Below are positions 43,312-51,656 of a stretch of DNA of 64,000 nucleotides, one piece after another. The notes under the pieces are model-generated. The model was not told the DNA's origin and did no database searches. It worked only from the letters and a program-made list of their open reading frames with translations. This stretch comes from Planosporangium spinosum (GTDB lineage: Bacteria > Actinomycetota > Actinomycetes > Mycobacteriales > Micromonosporaceae): the NCBI RefSeq assembly GCF_049999945.1, contig NZ_JBLYUB010000023.1, positions 1 to 64,000 on the forward strand, read 5' to 3'. Position 1 is the stretch's first letter; each line of letters starts with the position of its first letter. The position numbers were made by a program, and so were the translations under genes.

Positions 43312-44361
43312 TCACGCCGCGCCCGGTGTCTCTTCCCCGGTGGGTCCGGGCGCGCCGGGGGCGACCGTCGTCGATGGATAGGGCGGCGGGCTGCCGCCGA
43401 ACTCCGGGCAGTGTGCCTGGTGGGCGCACCAGCCGCAGAGCCGGCTCGGCTTGGGGCGGAAGTCGCCGGTCGCGGTCGCCCGCTCGATCGCCTGCCAGAG
43501 CGCCAGCAGGTTGCGCTCGAATCGCAGCAGCTCGTCGGCGTCCGGGCTGTAGTCGCAGACCTCGGTGTCGCGCAGGTAGAGCAGGCGCAGCACCCTCGGC
43601 ACGACGCCGTGGATGCGCCAGAGCACCAGCGCGTAGAACTTGAGCTGGAACAGCGCGCGTGCCTCGAACGCCTCGCGTGGCGCGCCGCCGGTCTTGTAGT
43701 CGACCACGCGCAGGTCACCGGCGGGGGAGATGTCGAGCCGGTCGACGTAGCCGCGGATGAGCAGCCGGCCGTCGATCGTCGACTCGATCAGCGTCTCGCG
43801 CTGGGCGGGCTCCAGGCGGCGCGGGTCCTCCATCGCGAAGTACCCGGCGAGCAGTTCGGTCGCCGAGGCGAGGAAGGCTTCCGGCGTCAGAACCGTGGTG
43901 GACCGGCCTTCCGGGGCCGACGGTGCCGACACCGCGGGGGGTGGTGCGAACAGTCCGGCCAGCTCGGCCTGCTCGGCCAGCAGCCGCTCCCACTGCGGCG
44001 CCACCAGCTCCGCGGCCCGTTCGGGCGTGCGCTCGGCCGCGGGCAGGTCGAAAAGCCGCTCCAGGACGGCGTGCACCAACGTGCCGCGGACCTGGTCGGC
44101 GGTGGGCTGCTCGGGAAGCCGGTCGATGGTGCGGAAGCGGAACAGTAGGGGGCAGGTCTTGAAGTCGGCGGCCCGGGACGGCGACAGGGATGGCAGCCGA
44201 GGCTGTTGGTCCGCCGTGGGCTTCCCTGCCGTGGACTCCTCCGTGGGCTTCCCTGCCGTGGGCTTCTCCGTGGGCTTCCCTGCCGTGGACTTCTCCGTGG
44301 GCTTCTCCGCGGTGGGCTCTTCTGTGGGCTCCGCCGGGTCTCGCACCATTTCGACCGTCAT
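43312..44361 (-). CDS. RecB-family PD-(D/E)XK exonuclease with repeat-rich N-terminus
   Basis: The 349-residue protein has the Cas4/RecB-like nuclease core: SPSRAADFKTCPLLFRFRTI, the conserved GTLVHAVLERLF, catalytic YVDRLDISPAGDLRVVDYKT (Asp and the Asp-x-Lys motif) and the C-terminal cysteine cluster LCGWCAHQAHCPEF, which with the early Cys probably holds a 4Fe-4S cluster. The first 45 residues are a low-complexity segment of three nine-residue repeats (KPTEKSTAG type). In related genomes this gene sits beside trmI and the proteasome cluster, as here. Confidence 0.88.
   Translation of the reverse strand: MTVEMVRDPAEPTEEPTAEKPTEKSTAGKPTEKPTAGKPTEESTAGKPTADQQPRLPSLSPSRAADFKTCPLLFRFRTIDRLPEQPTADQVRGTLVHAVLERLFDLPAAERTPERAAELVAPQWERLLAEQAELAGLFAPPPAVSAPSAPEGRSTTVLTPEAFLASATELLAGYFAMEDPRRLEPAQRETLIESTIDGRLLIRGYVDRLDISPAGDLRVVDYKTGGAPREAFEARALFQLKFYALVLWRIHGVVPRVLRLLYLRDTEVCDYSPDADELLRFERNLLALWQAIERATATGDFRPKPSRLCGWCAHQAHCPEFGGSPPPYPSTTVAPGAPGPTGEETPGAA
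44216..44308. repeat. 27-bp in-frame tandem repeats in the nuclease N-terminus
   Basis: Three near-identical 27-base units (44216-44242, 44243-44269, 44270-44296) and a partial fourth encode Lys-Pro-Thr/Ser-Thr-Ala-Gly repeats. They keep the frame, so copy number can change protein length without disruption. Confidence 0.8.
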
Positions 44362-44459
44362 GGGGGACAGGCTAGGCCAGCCCCCCGACGAAACCGCTCC
44401 GGCCGGGCCACGATGTCGGCCACACTCCCGGGTTCACGTCTCGGGGCGGAGGCGGCGCG

Positions 44460-44538
44460 CAGATCACCGCAATGACGCAGATATTGCTGCTTCCGGCGGC
44501 TCCGATGCCGCAATGTTCGCGACATTGCGCCGATCGTG
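44460..44538. repeat. dispersed intergenic palindromic element, copy 1
   Basis: The copy contains ATTGCTGCTTCCGG, a spacer, and GCAATGTTCGCGACATTG, flanked by AGATCACCGCAATG on the left and CGCCGATCGTGG on the right. It aligns base by base with the copies near 53437 and, in inverted orientation, near 62811. This copy has the most mismatches in its outer arms. Confidence 0.7.
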
Positions 44539-44543
44539 GCGCG

Positions 44544-44618
44544 GGCGCTGGCGCGGCGCACGGATCGCGGCGCTGGCGCGGCGCACGGATCGCGGCGCTG
44601 GCGCGGCGCACGGATCGC
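44544..44618. repeat. 25-bp tandem repeat, three identical copies
   Basis: Three exact 25-base units (44544-44568, 44569-44593, 44594-44618) follow directly on the dispersed palindromic element. No coding function is seen. Confidence 0.8.
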
Positions 44619-44813
44619 GGCGCCGGCCGACGCGCCGGTCTCGGGGCCGGCCGACGTACCGGTCCCGGGGCCGGCTGAACCGTCAGCCCACCCTCGCCGG
44701 GTGGCGATCCGCCGACCCTCCCGACGGTTGCCCCGTAGCCTCGGGTGAGGATGTGGTGGAGTCCAGCGCGGCGCCCCTGCCGCGAAATCGTTCAGCTCGG
44801 AGGAGACCGCACG

Positions 44814-45875
44814 GTGACCGTTCCCTACCCCACCACTGCGAACACGCCCGGCGGCGCGGGCCCGAACGCCGCCGATGGTGGCGTGCCGTCCGTCCGGCGG
44901 GGGCCGTTCCAACCGGGGGACCGGGTGCAGCTCACCGACCCGAAGGGGCGTATGCACACGATCGTTCTCGAGCCGGGTAAAACGTTCCACACCCACCGTG
45001 GCGGTGTCGAGCACGACGACCTGATCGGACGCCCGGACGGTAGCGTCGTGACCTCCGGTGGCGGCACCGCGTACCTCGCGCTGCGCCCATTGCTCGCCGA
45101 CTACGTCCTGTCCATGCCGCGCGGCGCCCAGGTGATCTACCCCAAGGACGCCGCACAGATCGTGGCGATGGGGGACGTGTTCCCCGGTGCCAGGGTGCTC
45201 GAGGCCGGCGCCGGTTCGGGTGCGCTGACCTGTTCGCTGCTCCGGGCGGTCGGCCCGACCGGCGAGGTGGTCTCCTACGAGCTGCGCCCCGAGTTCGCTG
45301 AGATCGCTCGTCGCAATGTGGAGGCGTTCTTCGGTACCGTGCCCTCCAACTGGACTCTTCGCGTCGGTGACGTGGCGAGCTGTGACGAGACGGAGTTGGA
45401 CCGGATAATCCTTGACATGCTCACCCCGTGGGAGGTGCTCGACATGGTTGAGCGCGCTCTCCTGCCGGGCGGCGTCCTGATCGGGTACGTGGCGACCACG
45501 CCTCAGCTGTCCGAACTGGTCGAGGCGCTGCGCGAACGGGGTGGGTTCACCGAGCCGCGAGCCTGGGAGAGTCTCGTGCGGGACTGGCATGCCGAGGGAC
45601 TGGCCGTCCGGCCGGACCATCGTATGATCGCCCACACCGCGTTCCTGGTGAGCAGTCGGCGCCTGGCGCCGGGCGTGGTCGCCCCGCCCCGGCGGCGCAA
45701 GCCGAGCAAGGGCGCCGAGGCGTACGCGCTGCGCCGAGCGGCCGCGGCCGCGATGGCCGCCACCGACGGCACCGCCGGCGGTGGCGACGGGCCAGCCGGT
45801 ACCCACGGCCCCGCCGGTGCGCAGGGATCCGCCGCCGGTGGCTTCCGCGGTAAGGACGACCTGGAGGTGACATGA
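44814..45875 (+). CDS. trmI: tRNA (adenine-N1)-methyltransferase
   Basis: TrmI methylates adenine 58 in the T-loop of tRNAs. The 353-residue protein begins with an N-terminal beta domain (PFQPGDRVQLTDPKGRMHTI) followed by a SAM-binding Rossmann fold with motif I VLEAGAGSGALTCSLL, motif II VVSYELRPEFAEIARRN and the catalytic region RIILDMLTPWEVL. The C-terminal 70 residues are a basic then Gly/Ala-rich tail. GTG 44814 has GGAGGAGA upstream. Its stop overlaps the next gene's ATG (ATGA). It sits at the head of the proteasome cluster, as in related genera. Confidence 0.92.
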   Translation: MTVPYPTTANTPGGAGPNAADGGVPSVRRGPFQPGDRVQLTDPKGRMHTIVLEPGKTFHTHRGGVEHDDLIGRPDGSVVTSGGGTAYLALRPLLADYVLSMPRGAQVIYPKDAAQIVAMGDVFPGARVLEAGAGSGALTCSLLRAVGPTGEVVSYELRPEFAEIARRNVEAFFGTVPSNWTLRVGDVASCDETELDRIILDMLTPWEVLDMVERALLPGGVLIGYVATTPQLSELVEALRERGGFTEPRAWESLVRDWHAEGLAVRPDHRMIAHTAFLVSSRRLAPGVVAPPRRRKPSKGAEAYALRRAAAAAMAATDGTAGGGDGPAGTHGPAGAQGSAAGGFRGKDDLEVT

Positions 45876-46453
45876 CCCGGCCCAGCTTCGGCAGCGAGAT
45901 CCCCGCGGTCTTCCCGGACTGGTCGCCTTACCAGGACCTGGACTCGGCGGCCCGCGCCTACCTGCGCGACCCCGAGATCGCCCTGGACTCGCTGGCGGGT
46001 GTGCTGCGGGGCTCCAGCGTGCTGGGTTTCACCCTGGAGCGGTTCGTCAACGAGGTCAACGGCGTGTGGCAGGAGGTCGTCGTCTGCGACGGCACCCGGC
46101 TGGTGCTCTGGCACGGTGAGGACGTGCCGCCCGGTGACGGCCCGCCCGGCTCGATGACCTCCTCGGTACGGGTGGTCGCGCTGTCGGCGGTCACCGAGGT
46201 GGGCTGCCGGCGGCGCCTCACCCGGACCCCGACCGGGGCGGTGCGGGTCGACAGCATCGATGTGTACCTGCTGCTCACGTCGCTGGACGAGGGCGGGGGT
46301 GCGTTGTCGGGCGAGGAGTCGACCCCCGGCGCGCCGCGCCACGACGCGCTGCGGTTCGGCAAGACCCTCGACGACGGCGGCGCGGGGCAGATCGGCCGGT
46401 TGGAGGAGTTCGCTCGACTGGTCGCGTCGCTGGTCGGCCGCCCGATGATCTGA
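45872..46453 (+). CDS. conserved hypothetical protein coupled to trmI
   Basis: The 193-residue soluble protein starts MTRPSFGSEIPAVFPDWSPY and contains a helical segment (AARAYLRDPEIALDSLAGVL) followed by a beta-rich region (TLERFVNEVNGVWQEVVVCD, SSVRVVALSAVTEVGCRRRL). No signal peptide, membrane segment or known catalytic motif is visible. The four-base overlap with trmI suggests a shared operon. I recognise it only as a gene often found between trmI and arc. Confidence 0.75.
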   Translation: MTRPSFGSEIPAVFPDWSPYQDLDSAARAYLRDPEIALDSLAGVLRGSSVLGFTLERFVNEVNGVWQEVVVCDGTRLVLWHGEDVPPGDGPPGSMTSSVRVVALSAVTEVGCRRRLTRTPTGAVRVDSIDVYLLLTSLDEGGGALSGEESTPGAPRHDALRFGKTLDDGGAGQIGRLEEFARLVASLVGRPMI

Positions 46454-46566
46454 GTTCACCGGTGCGTCGGGGTGACCGGATTACGCGGGTCTCTGCGCGC
46501 GGTTGCCGGTGTTCTCCCCCCGGCCGCCGGTCCGGCGGCTGCTCCTGGCTGCCGTCGACAGGTGTT

Positions 46567-46589
46567 CCCGGCCCCGCACGGGGGCCGGG
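46567..46589. terminator. 9-bp hairpin between convergent genes
   Basis: CCCGGCCCC and GGGGCCGGG enclose GCACG, seven bases past the ferredoxin stop and 113 bases after the plus-strand hypothetical gene. Confidence 0.5.
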
Positions 46590-46595
46590 GCGCGG

Positions 46596-46886
46596 TCAGT
46601 CCTCGGCGTTCGGTCCGGCCACCGGGGCGTCGTCGGAGGTCCGGTGCACGTGGATGCACTCGCCCGGGCACTCCTTGGCCGCGTCGATGACCTCGAGGCG
46701 CAGGTGGGCCGGCACATCGACGCGGCTGCCCTCGGCGACCTGCAACTCGCCCGAGTCGTCCTTGACGTACGCCAGGCCGTCGACGTCGAACTCGAAGACC
46801 TCCGGGGCGTACTGGACACACAGTCCGTCGCCGGTGCACAGCTTCTGGTCCACCCAGACCTGCAGCTCATCGGTATCGACAGTCAT
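46596..46886 (-). CDS. ferredoxin
   Basis: The 96-residue acidic protein has Cys17-x5-Cys23 in LCTGDGLCVQYAPEVF and Cys73-Pro plus Cys77 in KECPGECIHVH. The three-cysteine spacing with Cys-Pro at the end fits a [3Fe-4S] cluster of the type that serves cytochrome P450s; Cys77 may allow a fourth ligand. ATG 46886 has GGGAGGGA upstream. It lies on the strand opposite arc, 173 bases away. No partner oxidase is in the window. Confidence 0.88.
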   Translation of the reverse strand: MTVDTDELQVWVDQKLCTGDGLCVQYAPEVFEFDVDGLAYVKDDSGELQVAEGSRVDVPAHLRLEVIDAAKECPGECIHVHRTSDDAPVAGPNAED

Positions 46887-47059
46887 AATGTCCCTCCCAG
46901 GCATGCCTCCGTGCCGACGCTACCCGATGAGACATCGAGGGCGCGCAGCGCCTCGACCGGATTGGTAACACATCACGCCGTGGCGTTTGGTACGGGGCTG
47001 ATTGGGCGATCAGCAGTTAGTGTTAGAGCACGACGTTCAAAGCCCCGGGGAGGTGGGAC

Positions 47060-48826
47060 GTGGCACGCAGCGACGACGCGGAGACGCGCGCCGCACGGTG
47101 GGAGAAGGATGCCCACGATCTCTCCAACCAGGTCGCGTTCCTGCAGGAAGAGATCGCCCTGCTGCGGCGCAAACTGACCGAGAGTCCGCGACACGTCCGC
47201 CAGCTTGAAGAGCGGCTGGCGGCGGCTCAGGCTCAGATTGCCCGGATCACGGAGAACAACGAGCGCCTGGTCGCCACGCTCAAGGAAGCGCGCGCGCAGA
47301 TCATTACGCTCAAGGAGGAGGTCGACCGCCTGGCGCAGCCGCCGAGCGGGTACGGCGTCTTCCTCACCAAGCATGACGACGGCACTCTGGACGTCTTCAC
47401 CGGCGGTCGGAAGCTGCGCGTCGCGGTGTCCCCGACGATCAACGTCGAGGAGTTGCGGCGTGGCCAGGAGGTCTTGCTCAACGACGCGCTCAACGTCGTC
47501 GACGCGTTCGGCTTCGAGCGCAGCGGCGACGTCGTCATGCTCAAGGAGGTCCTCGACGGGGGCGACCGTGCCCTGGTGATCTCCCATGCCGACGAGGAGC
47601 GCATCGTGCTCCTGGCCGACACGCTGCTCGACACGCCGCTGCGGGCCGGAGACTCGCTCATGATCGAGCCTCGGTCGGGGTACGCGTACGAGCGGATCCC
47701 CAAGAGCGAGGTCGAGGAACTGGTCTTGGAGGAGGTCCCCGACGTCGACTACTCCGACATCGGGGGGTTGTCCCGTCAGATCGAGCAGATCCGCGACGCG
47801 GTGGAGCTGCCGTTCCTGCACGCCGACCTGTTCCGGGAGCACCAGCTGCGCCCGCCGAAGGGCGTCCTGCTCTACGGCCCGCCCGGCTGTGGCAAGACGC
47901 TCATCGCCAAGGCGGTGGCGAATTCCCTGGCCAAGCAGATCGCCGAGAAGCGTGGTGAGGAGAAGCGAGCCAGCTACTTCCTCAACATCAAGGGCCCTGA
48001 GCTGCTCAACAAGTACGTCGGTGAGACCGAGCGGCACATCCGGCTGATCTTCCAGCGGGCTCGGGAGAAGGCCGGCGAGGGTACCCCGGTCATCGTGTTC
48101 TTCGACGAGATGGACTCGGTGTTCCGCACCCGTGGCTCCGGTGTCTCCTCGGACGTGGAGAACACTATCGTTCCGCAGTTGCTCAGCGAGATCGACGGTG
48201 TCGAGGGCCTGGAGAACGTCATCGTCATCGGCGCCTCCAACCGGGAGGACATGATCGACCCGGCGATCCTGCGGCCGGGCCGGCTCGACGTCAAGATCAA
48301 GATCGAGCGTCCGGACGCCGAGGCGGCCAAGGACATCTTCAGTAAGTACATCCTGTCCGGCCTGCCGTTGCACGCTGACGACCTGGCCGAGCACGGCCGG
48401 TCGCACGAGGCGACGGTGGCGGCCATGATCGACGCGACCGTGATGCGGATGTACGCCGAGACCGAGGAGAACCGCTTCCTGGAGGTCACCTACGCCAACG
48501 GTGACAAGGAGGTTCTGTACTTCAAGGACTTCAACTCCGGCGCGATGATCCAGAACATCGTCGACCGCGGCAAGAAGATGGCCATCAAGGACTTCCTGTC
48601 CACCGGCCAGAAGGGGCTGCGCCTGCAGCATCTCCTCGACGCCTGCGTCGATGAGTTCCGCGAGAACGAGGATCTGCCCAACACGACCAACCCGGACGAC
48701 TGGGCCCGGATCTCCGGCAAGAAGGGCGAGCGGATCGTGTACATCCGCACGCTCGTCTCCGGCGGCAAGGGCGCCGAGTCGGGTCGGTCGATAGAGACCG
48801 CTACCAACACCGGTCAGTACCTGTAG
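47060..48826 (+). CDS. arc: proteasomal AAA+ ATPase (ARC/Mpa)
   Basis: ARC/Mpa forms hexamers that recognise Pup, unfold the tagged protein and feed it into the 20S proteasome. The 588-residue protein starts with a coiled coil (about residues 5-85, WEKDAHDLSNQVAFLQEEIA) that captures Pup. An OB-fold region follows, then the AAA domain with Walker A GPPGCGKT, Walker B VIVFFDEMDSV and arginine-finger region ILRPGRLDVKIKIERP. It ends in GQYL, the C-terminal motif with penultimate Tyr that opens the proteasome gate. GTG 47060 has GGGGAGGTGG upstream. It is first of the arc-dop-pup-prcBA series. Confidence 0.97.
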   Translation: MARSDDAETRAARWEKDAHDLSNQVAFLQEEIALLRRKLTESPRHVRQLEERLAAAQAQIARITENNERLVATLKEARAQIITLKEEVDRLAQPPSGYGVFLTKHDDGTLDVFTGGRKLRVAVSPTINVEELRRGQEVLLNDALNVVDAFGFERSGDVVMLKEVLDGGDRALVISHADEERIVLLADTLLDTPLRAGDSLMIEPRSGYAYERIPKSEVEELVLEEVPDVDYSDIGGLSRQIEQIRDAVELPFLHADLFREHQLRPPKGVLLYGPPGCGKTLIAKAVANSLAKQIAEKRGEEKRASYFLNIKGPELLNKYVGETERHIRLIFQRAREKAGEGTPVIVFFDEMDSVFRTRGSGVSSDVENTIVPQLLSEIDGVEGLENVIVIGASNREDMIDPAILRPGRLDVKIKIERPDAEAAKDIFSKYILSGLPLHADDLAEHGRSHEATVAAMIDATVMRMYAETEENRFLEVTYANGDKEVLYFKDFNSGAMIQNIVDRGKKMAIKDFLSTGQKGLRLQHLLDACVDEFRENEDLPNTTNPDDWARISGKKGERIVYIRTLVSGGKGAESGRSIETATNTGQYL

Positions 48827-49189
48827 GTCCCTGGCGTTTCGGGGCGTCCGCTGTCGCGGGCGCCCCGTTGCCGTCACCGGGATCGGCAGGGTAACCGGCC
48901 GGTACCCGCGGTGACGGTGTGGCGGCACCGGTGGCGTGGGGCACGTCAGGTCACCGCTTCCCGCCGCGGCGCCGTAGGCTCGTGGGATGGGCGGGGCGAC
49001 GGCCGGGCCGGGGTAGCCGGTACGGGCGAGGCGAGGGAGCGGGATGAGCGGGCGAATCGGCGGGCGCAGTGCGCAAATCGCGTGCGGCGGGCGAATGGGG
49101 CATAGCGAGCGAGTCGTGCGCAGTGGGCGGATCGGCGGCCGTGGCGCGCACGGCTCCCCACGCGCTGCCGAGTGGAGCGAGGTGGCGGC
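48827..49189. other. 363-bp gap between arc and dop
   Basis: After the arc terminator the region has degenerate GCGGGCGAAT- and GCGAGCGAGT-like motifs (49040-49140). No open frame here is supported. The dop promoter, if separate, lies in this interval, but I could not place it. Confidence 0.45.
48841..48866 (+). terminator. 11-bp hairpin after arc
   Basis: GGGGCGTCCGC and GCGGGCGCCCC enclose TGTC, with one T-G pair, 15 bases after the arc stop, followed by GTTG. Confidence 0.6.
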
Positions 49190-50710
49190 ATGAGCGTCCG
49201 ACGGGTGATGGGCACCGAGGTCGAATACGGCGTGTCCGTGCCGGGGCAACCCGGCGCCAACCCGATGGTGACGTCGTCGCAGGTCGTCAACGCGTACGGC
49301 GCGCGGCCCGAACTGACCAGGGGCGGGCGCGCCCGGTGGGACTACGAGGAGGAGTCGCCGCTTCGGGACGCCCGCGGCTTCAGCTACTCCGGCGCCCTCT
49401 ACGACCCGGCCGAGGCCCTTGCCGACGAGGACCTCGGCCTGGCCAACGTGATACTGACCAACGGTGCCCGGCTGTACGTCGACCATGCCCACCCGGAGTA
49501 CTCCACGCCCGAGGTGACCAACCCGCGTGACGTGGTGCTGTGGGACAAGGCGGGGGAGCGGGTGATGGCCGAGGCCGCCCGCCGGGCGGCGACCATCCCG
49601 GGCACCCACCCGATCCACCTTTACAAGAACAACACCGACAACAAGGGCGCCAGTTACGGCGCCCACGAGAACTACCTGATGCGCCGGTCGACGCCGTTCG
49701 CCGACATCGTGGTCCACCTGACGCCGTTCTTCGTCACCCGCCAGATCGTGTGCGGCGCCGGCCGGGTCGGCATCGGCCAGGACGGGTCCACGCCCGGGTT
49801 TCAGATCTCGCAGCGCGCCGACTTCTTCGAGGTCGAGGTGGGGCTGGAGACCACGCTCAAGCGGCCGATCATCAACACCCGCGATGAGCCGCACTCCGAC
49901 GCCGACAAGTACCGCCGGCTGCACGTCATCATCGGCGACGCCAACCTCTCCGAGATCTCCACGTACCTCAAGGTCGGCGCCACCTCGCTGGTGCTGGCGA
50001 TGATCGAGGAGAAGGCGCTCCCCGGCGACCTGGGTATCGCCGACCCGGTCAGTGAGCTGAAGGCGGTCAGCCATGACCCGTCGCTCAAGCACCTGATCCG
50101 GATGCGCGACGGGCGCCGACTGACCGCACTGGACATCCAGTGGGCGTTCTATGAGCGGGCACGGGCGTTCGCCGAGGCACGCCGGGGCGAGGACGGCACC
50201 GAGGAGATCACGTTCGACGTGCTCGACCGGTGGGAGAGCGTCCTCGACCGGCTCGGGCGTGACCCCGGGCTGTGCGCCGACGAGCTGGACTGGGTGGCGA
50301 AGCTGCGCCTGCTGGAGGGCTACCGCGAACGGGAGTCGCTCGGGTGGGCGTCACACAAGCTGCAACTGGTCGACCTGCAGTACTCCGACGTGCGGCCGGA
50401 GAAGGGGCTCTACCACCGGCTCGTCGCCCGGGGCTCGATGAAGACCCTGTTCAGTGAGGACGAGGTACGCCGGGCGATGGTCGAGCCGCCGGAGGACACC
50501 CGGGCCTACTTCCGGGGCCGGTGCCTGGCGCAGTACGCCTCCGAGGTGGTCGCGGCGAGCTGGGACTCGGTCATCTTCGACATCGGCCGGGAGTCGCTGG
50601 TCCGGGTGCCGATGATGGAGCCCGAGCGGGGGACCAGGAAGCACGTGGGCACCCTGTTCGACCGCTGCGCCAGCGCCAAGGACCTGCTTGAGGCGATCAC
50701 TTCCGGGTAA
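49190..50710 (+). CDS. dop: deamidase/depupylase of Pup
   Basis: Dop removes Pup from tagged proteins and, where Pup ends in Gln, deamidates it. The 506-residue protein has the carboxylate-amine ligase fold shared with PafA: MGTEVEYGVS, NGARLYVDHAHPEYSTPE with the catalytic-type Asp98, HLYKNNTDNKGASYGAHENY and RPIINTRDEPHSDADKYRRL. A Dop-specific insert (GQPGANPMVTSSQVVNAYGA, loop near residues 40-60) separates it from PafA. Because the Pup encoded next door ends in GGE, deamidase activity should be dispensable here. ATG 49190 has GAGG upstream. Confidence 0.95.
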   Translation: MSVRRVMGTEVEYGVSVPGQPGANPMVTSSQVVNAYGARPELTRGGRARWDYEEESPLRDARGFSYSGALYDPAEALADEDLGLANVILTNGARLYVDHAHPEYSTPEVTNPRDVVLWDKAGERVMAEAARRAATIPGTHPIHLYKNNTDNKGASYGAHENYLMRRSTPFADIVVHLTPFFVTRQIVCGAGRVGIGQDGSTPGFQISQRADFFEVEVGLETTLKRPIINTRDEPHSDADKYRRLHVIIGDANLSEISTYLKVGATSLVLAMIEEKALPGDLGIADPVSELKAVSHDPSLKHLIRMRDGRRLTALDIQWAFYERARAFAEARRGEDGTEEITFDVLDRWESVLDRLGRDPGLCADELDWVAKLRLLEGYRERESLGWASHKLQLVDLQYSDVRPEKGLYHRLVARGSMKTLFSEDEVRRAMVEPPEDTRAYFRGRCLAQYASEVVAASWDSVIFDIGRESLVRVPMMEPERGTRKHVGTLFDRCASAKDLLEAITSG

Positions 50711-50787
50711 CGTCGGAGGATCGCGGTACGTTGTTGGCACGCACACGAAGGCACGCACCGGCAGCGCGCTAGAGGAGGGCCCTGAGG

Positions 50788-51006
50788 ATGGCAACTCGTG
50801 AACCCGGCGGACAGTCGCAGTCCGGCCGTTCCCGCCGTGACCAGGAAATCGACGAGACGCCGGCCCCAGAGGCCAGCGCCGAGGTCGCTGAGCGGCACGA
50901 ACAGTTGAGTGAGGACGTCGACGACCTGCTCGACGAGATCGACTCGGTTCTCGAAGAGAACGCAGAGGAGTTTGTCCGTGGTTATGTGCAAAAGGGCGGG
51001 GAGTAG
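50788..51006 (+). CDS. pup: prokaryotic ubiquitin-like protein Pup (GGE form)
   Basis: The 72-residue protein is the tag attached to substrate lysines. It has the usual disordered, charged N-terminal half and the Arc-binding helical segment ERHEQLSEDVDDLLDEIDSV, ending EEFVRGYVQKGGE. The last residue is Glu, already in the form that PafA ligates, so no deamidation is required. AGGAGGG lies upstream of ATG. It is 77 bases after dop. The endonuclease-like pseudogene follows immediately. Confidence 0.97.
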   Translation: MATREPGGQSQSGRSRRDQEIDETPAPEASAEVAERHEQLSEDVDDLLDEIDSVLEENAEEFVRGYVQKGGE

Positions 51007-51028
51007 GACATAGCCGTAAAAAACGGAC

Positions 51029-51625
51029 GTGCCTCGACCGTTGGATGACAAGGACGGACTGCGTCGTTGTCGGGATTGCGGTGAGCGCAAGCCGCTGGCT
51101 GAATTCTGTAGCAACCTACGACGCCCCGACGGCAAGGGCAGCTACTGCAAGCCGTGCTTCAACGTACGGTCCAGAGCGAGTTACGCGAAGCGGATCGGTG
51201 AGAAGTTCGGCAGGTCGGTAGCGGTGGCCCGGCAAGTGCCCGAGGGCCACCGCTACTGTCCGGACCGCACGGGGAGGTCAGGCCGATCGAGGACGTTCCG
51301 CGCAACCGATCCGCCGGCACCGGCTGCGCGTCCTCCGGTAAGCCGCGCCACCACACGCGCACCAGGGCGGCCAGGGAGCGGCCGTACGGCAGCAGTACCC
51401 GGGAGCGCCACCTGAGACGTCGCTTACGGCCTCGGCCAGAAGGAGTTCGAGACGCACCTGGCCGAGCAGGGCGGCGTCTGCGCGATCTGTGGCACGCCCG
51501 ACCCTGAGCATGTTGACCACGATCATGTATTCGGTAACGTACGTGGCGTCCTCTGCTTCAACCGCAACGGTGGACTCGGTCAGTTCAAGGACGACATCCA
51601 GAACCTGAGCAAGGCGATCAGTTAA
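51029..51625 (+). pseudogene. degraded endonuclease VII/HNH-type protein between pup and prcB
   Basis: The first 75 residues (RRCRDCGERKPLAEFCSNLR, then KGSYCKPCFNVRSRASYAKR) match the zinc-binding start of actinobacterial endonuclease VII-domain proteins. The frame shifts at about 51265-51278 into VRPIEDVPRNRSAGTGCASS. It shifts again at about 51423 (an extra T) into YGLGQKEFETHLAEQGGVCA and HVDHDHVFGNVRGVLCF. Expected zinc cysteines are replaced (SGKPRH for YCKPCH, CFNRNGG for CFNCNGG). A 17-base duplication at 51608-51641 creates the stop. With several independent lesions this is a decaying gene, not one sequencing error. Confidence 0.8.
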
Positions 51626-51641
51626 GCAAGGCGATCAGTTA
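51608..51641. repeat. 17-bp tandem duplication creating a stop codon
   Basis: AGCAAGGCGATCAGTTA is present twice in direct succession. Without the second copy the reading frame would run LSKAISYLKG and on into the prcB start region; with it, TAA appears at 51623. Confidence 0.8.
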
Positions 51642-51656
51642 CCTGAAAGGAACCAC

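Larger units (their letters stand above)
44362..44813. other. 452-bp divergent intergenic region before trmI
   Basis: The region carries one copy of the dispersed palindromic element (about 44460-44535), a 25-base triple repeat (44544-44618) and probably the promoter of trmI. The open frames crossing it are low-complexity and I do not support any as genes. Confidence 0.5.

Noticed and set aside
44362..44813. Low-complexity frames across the region before trmI
   Set aside because: They translate tandem repeats and the palindromic element and have no start signals.
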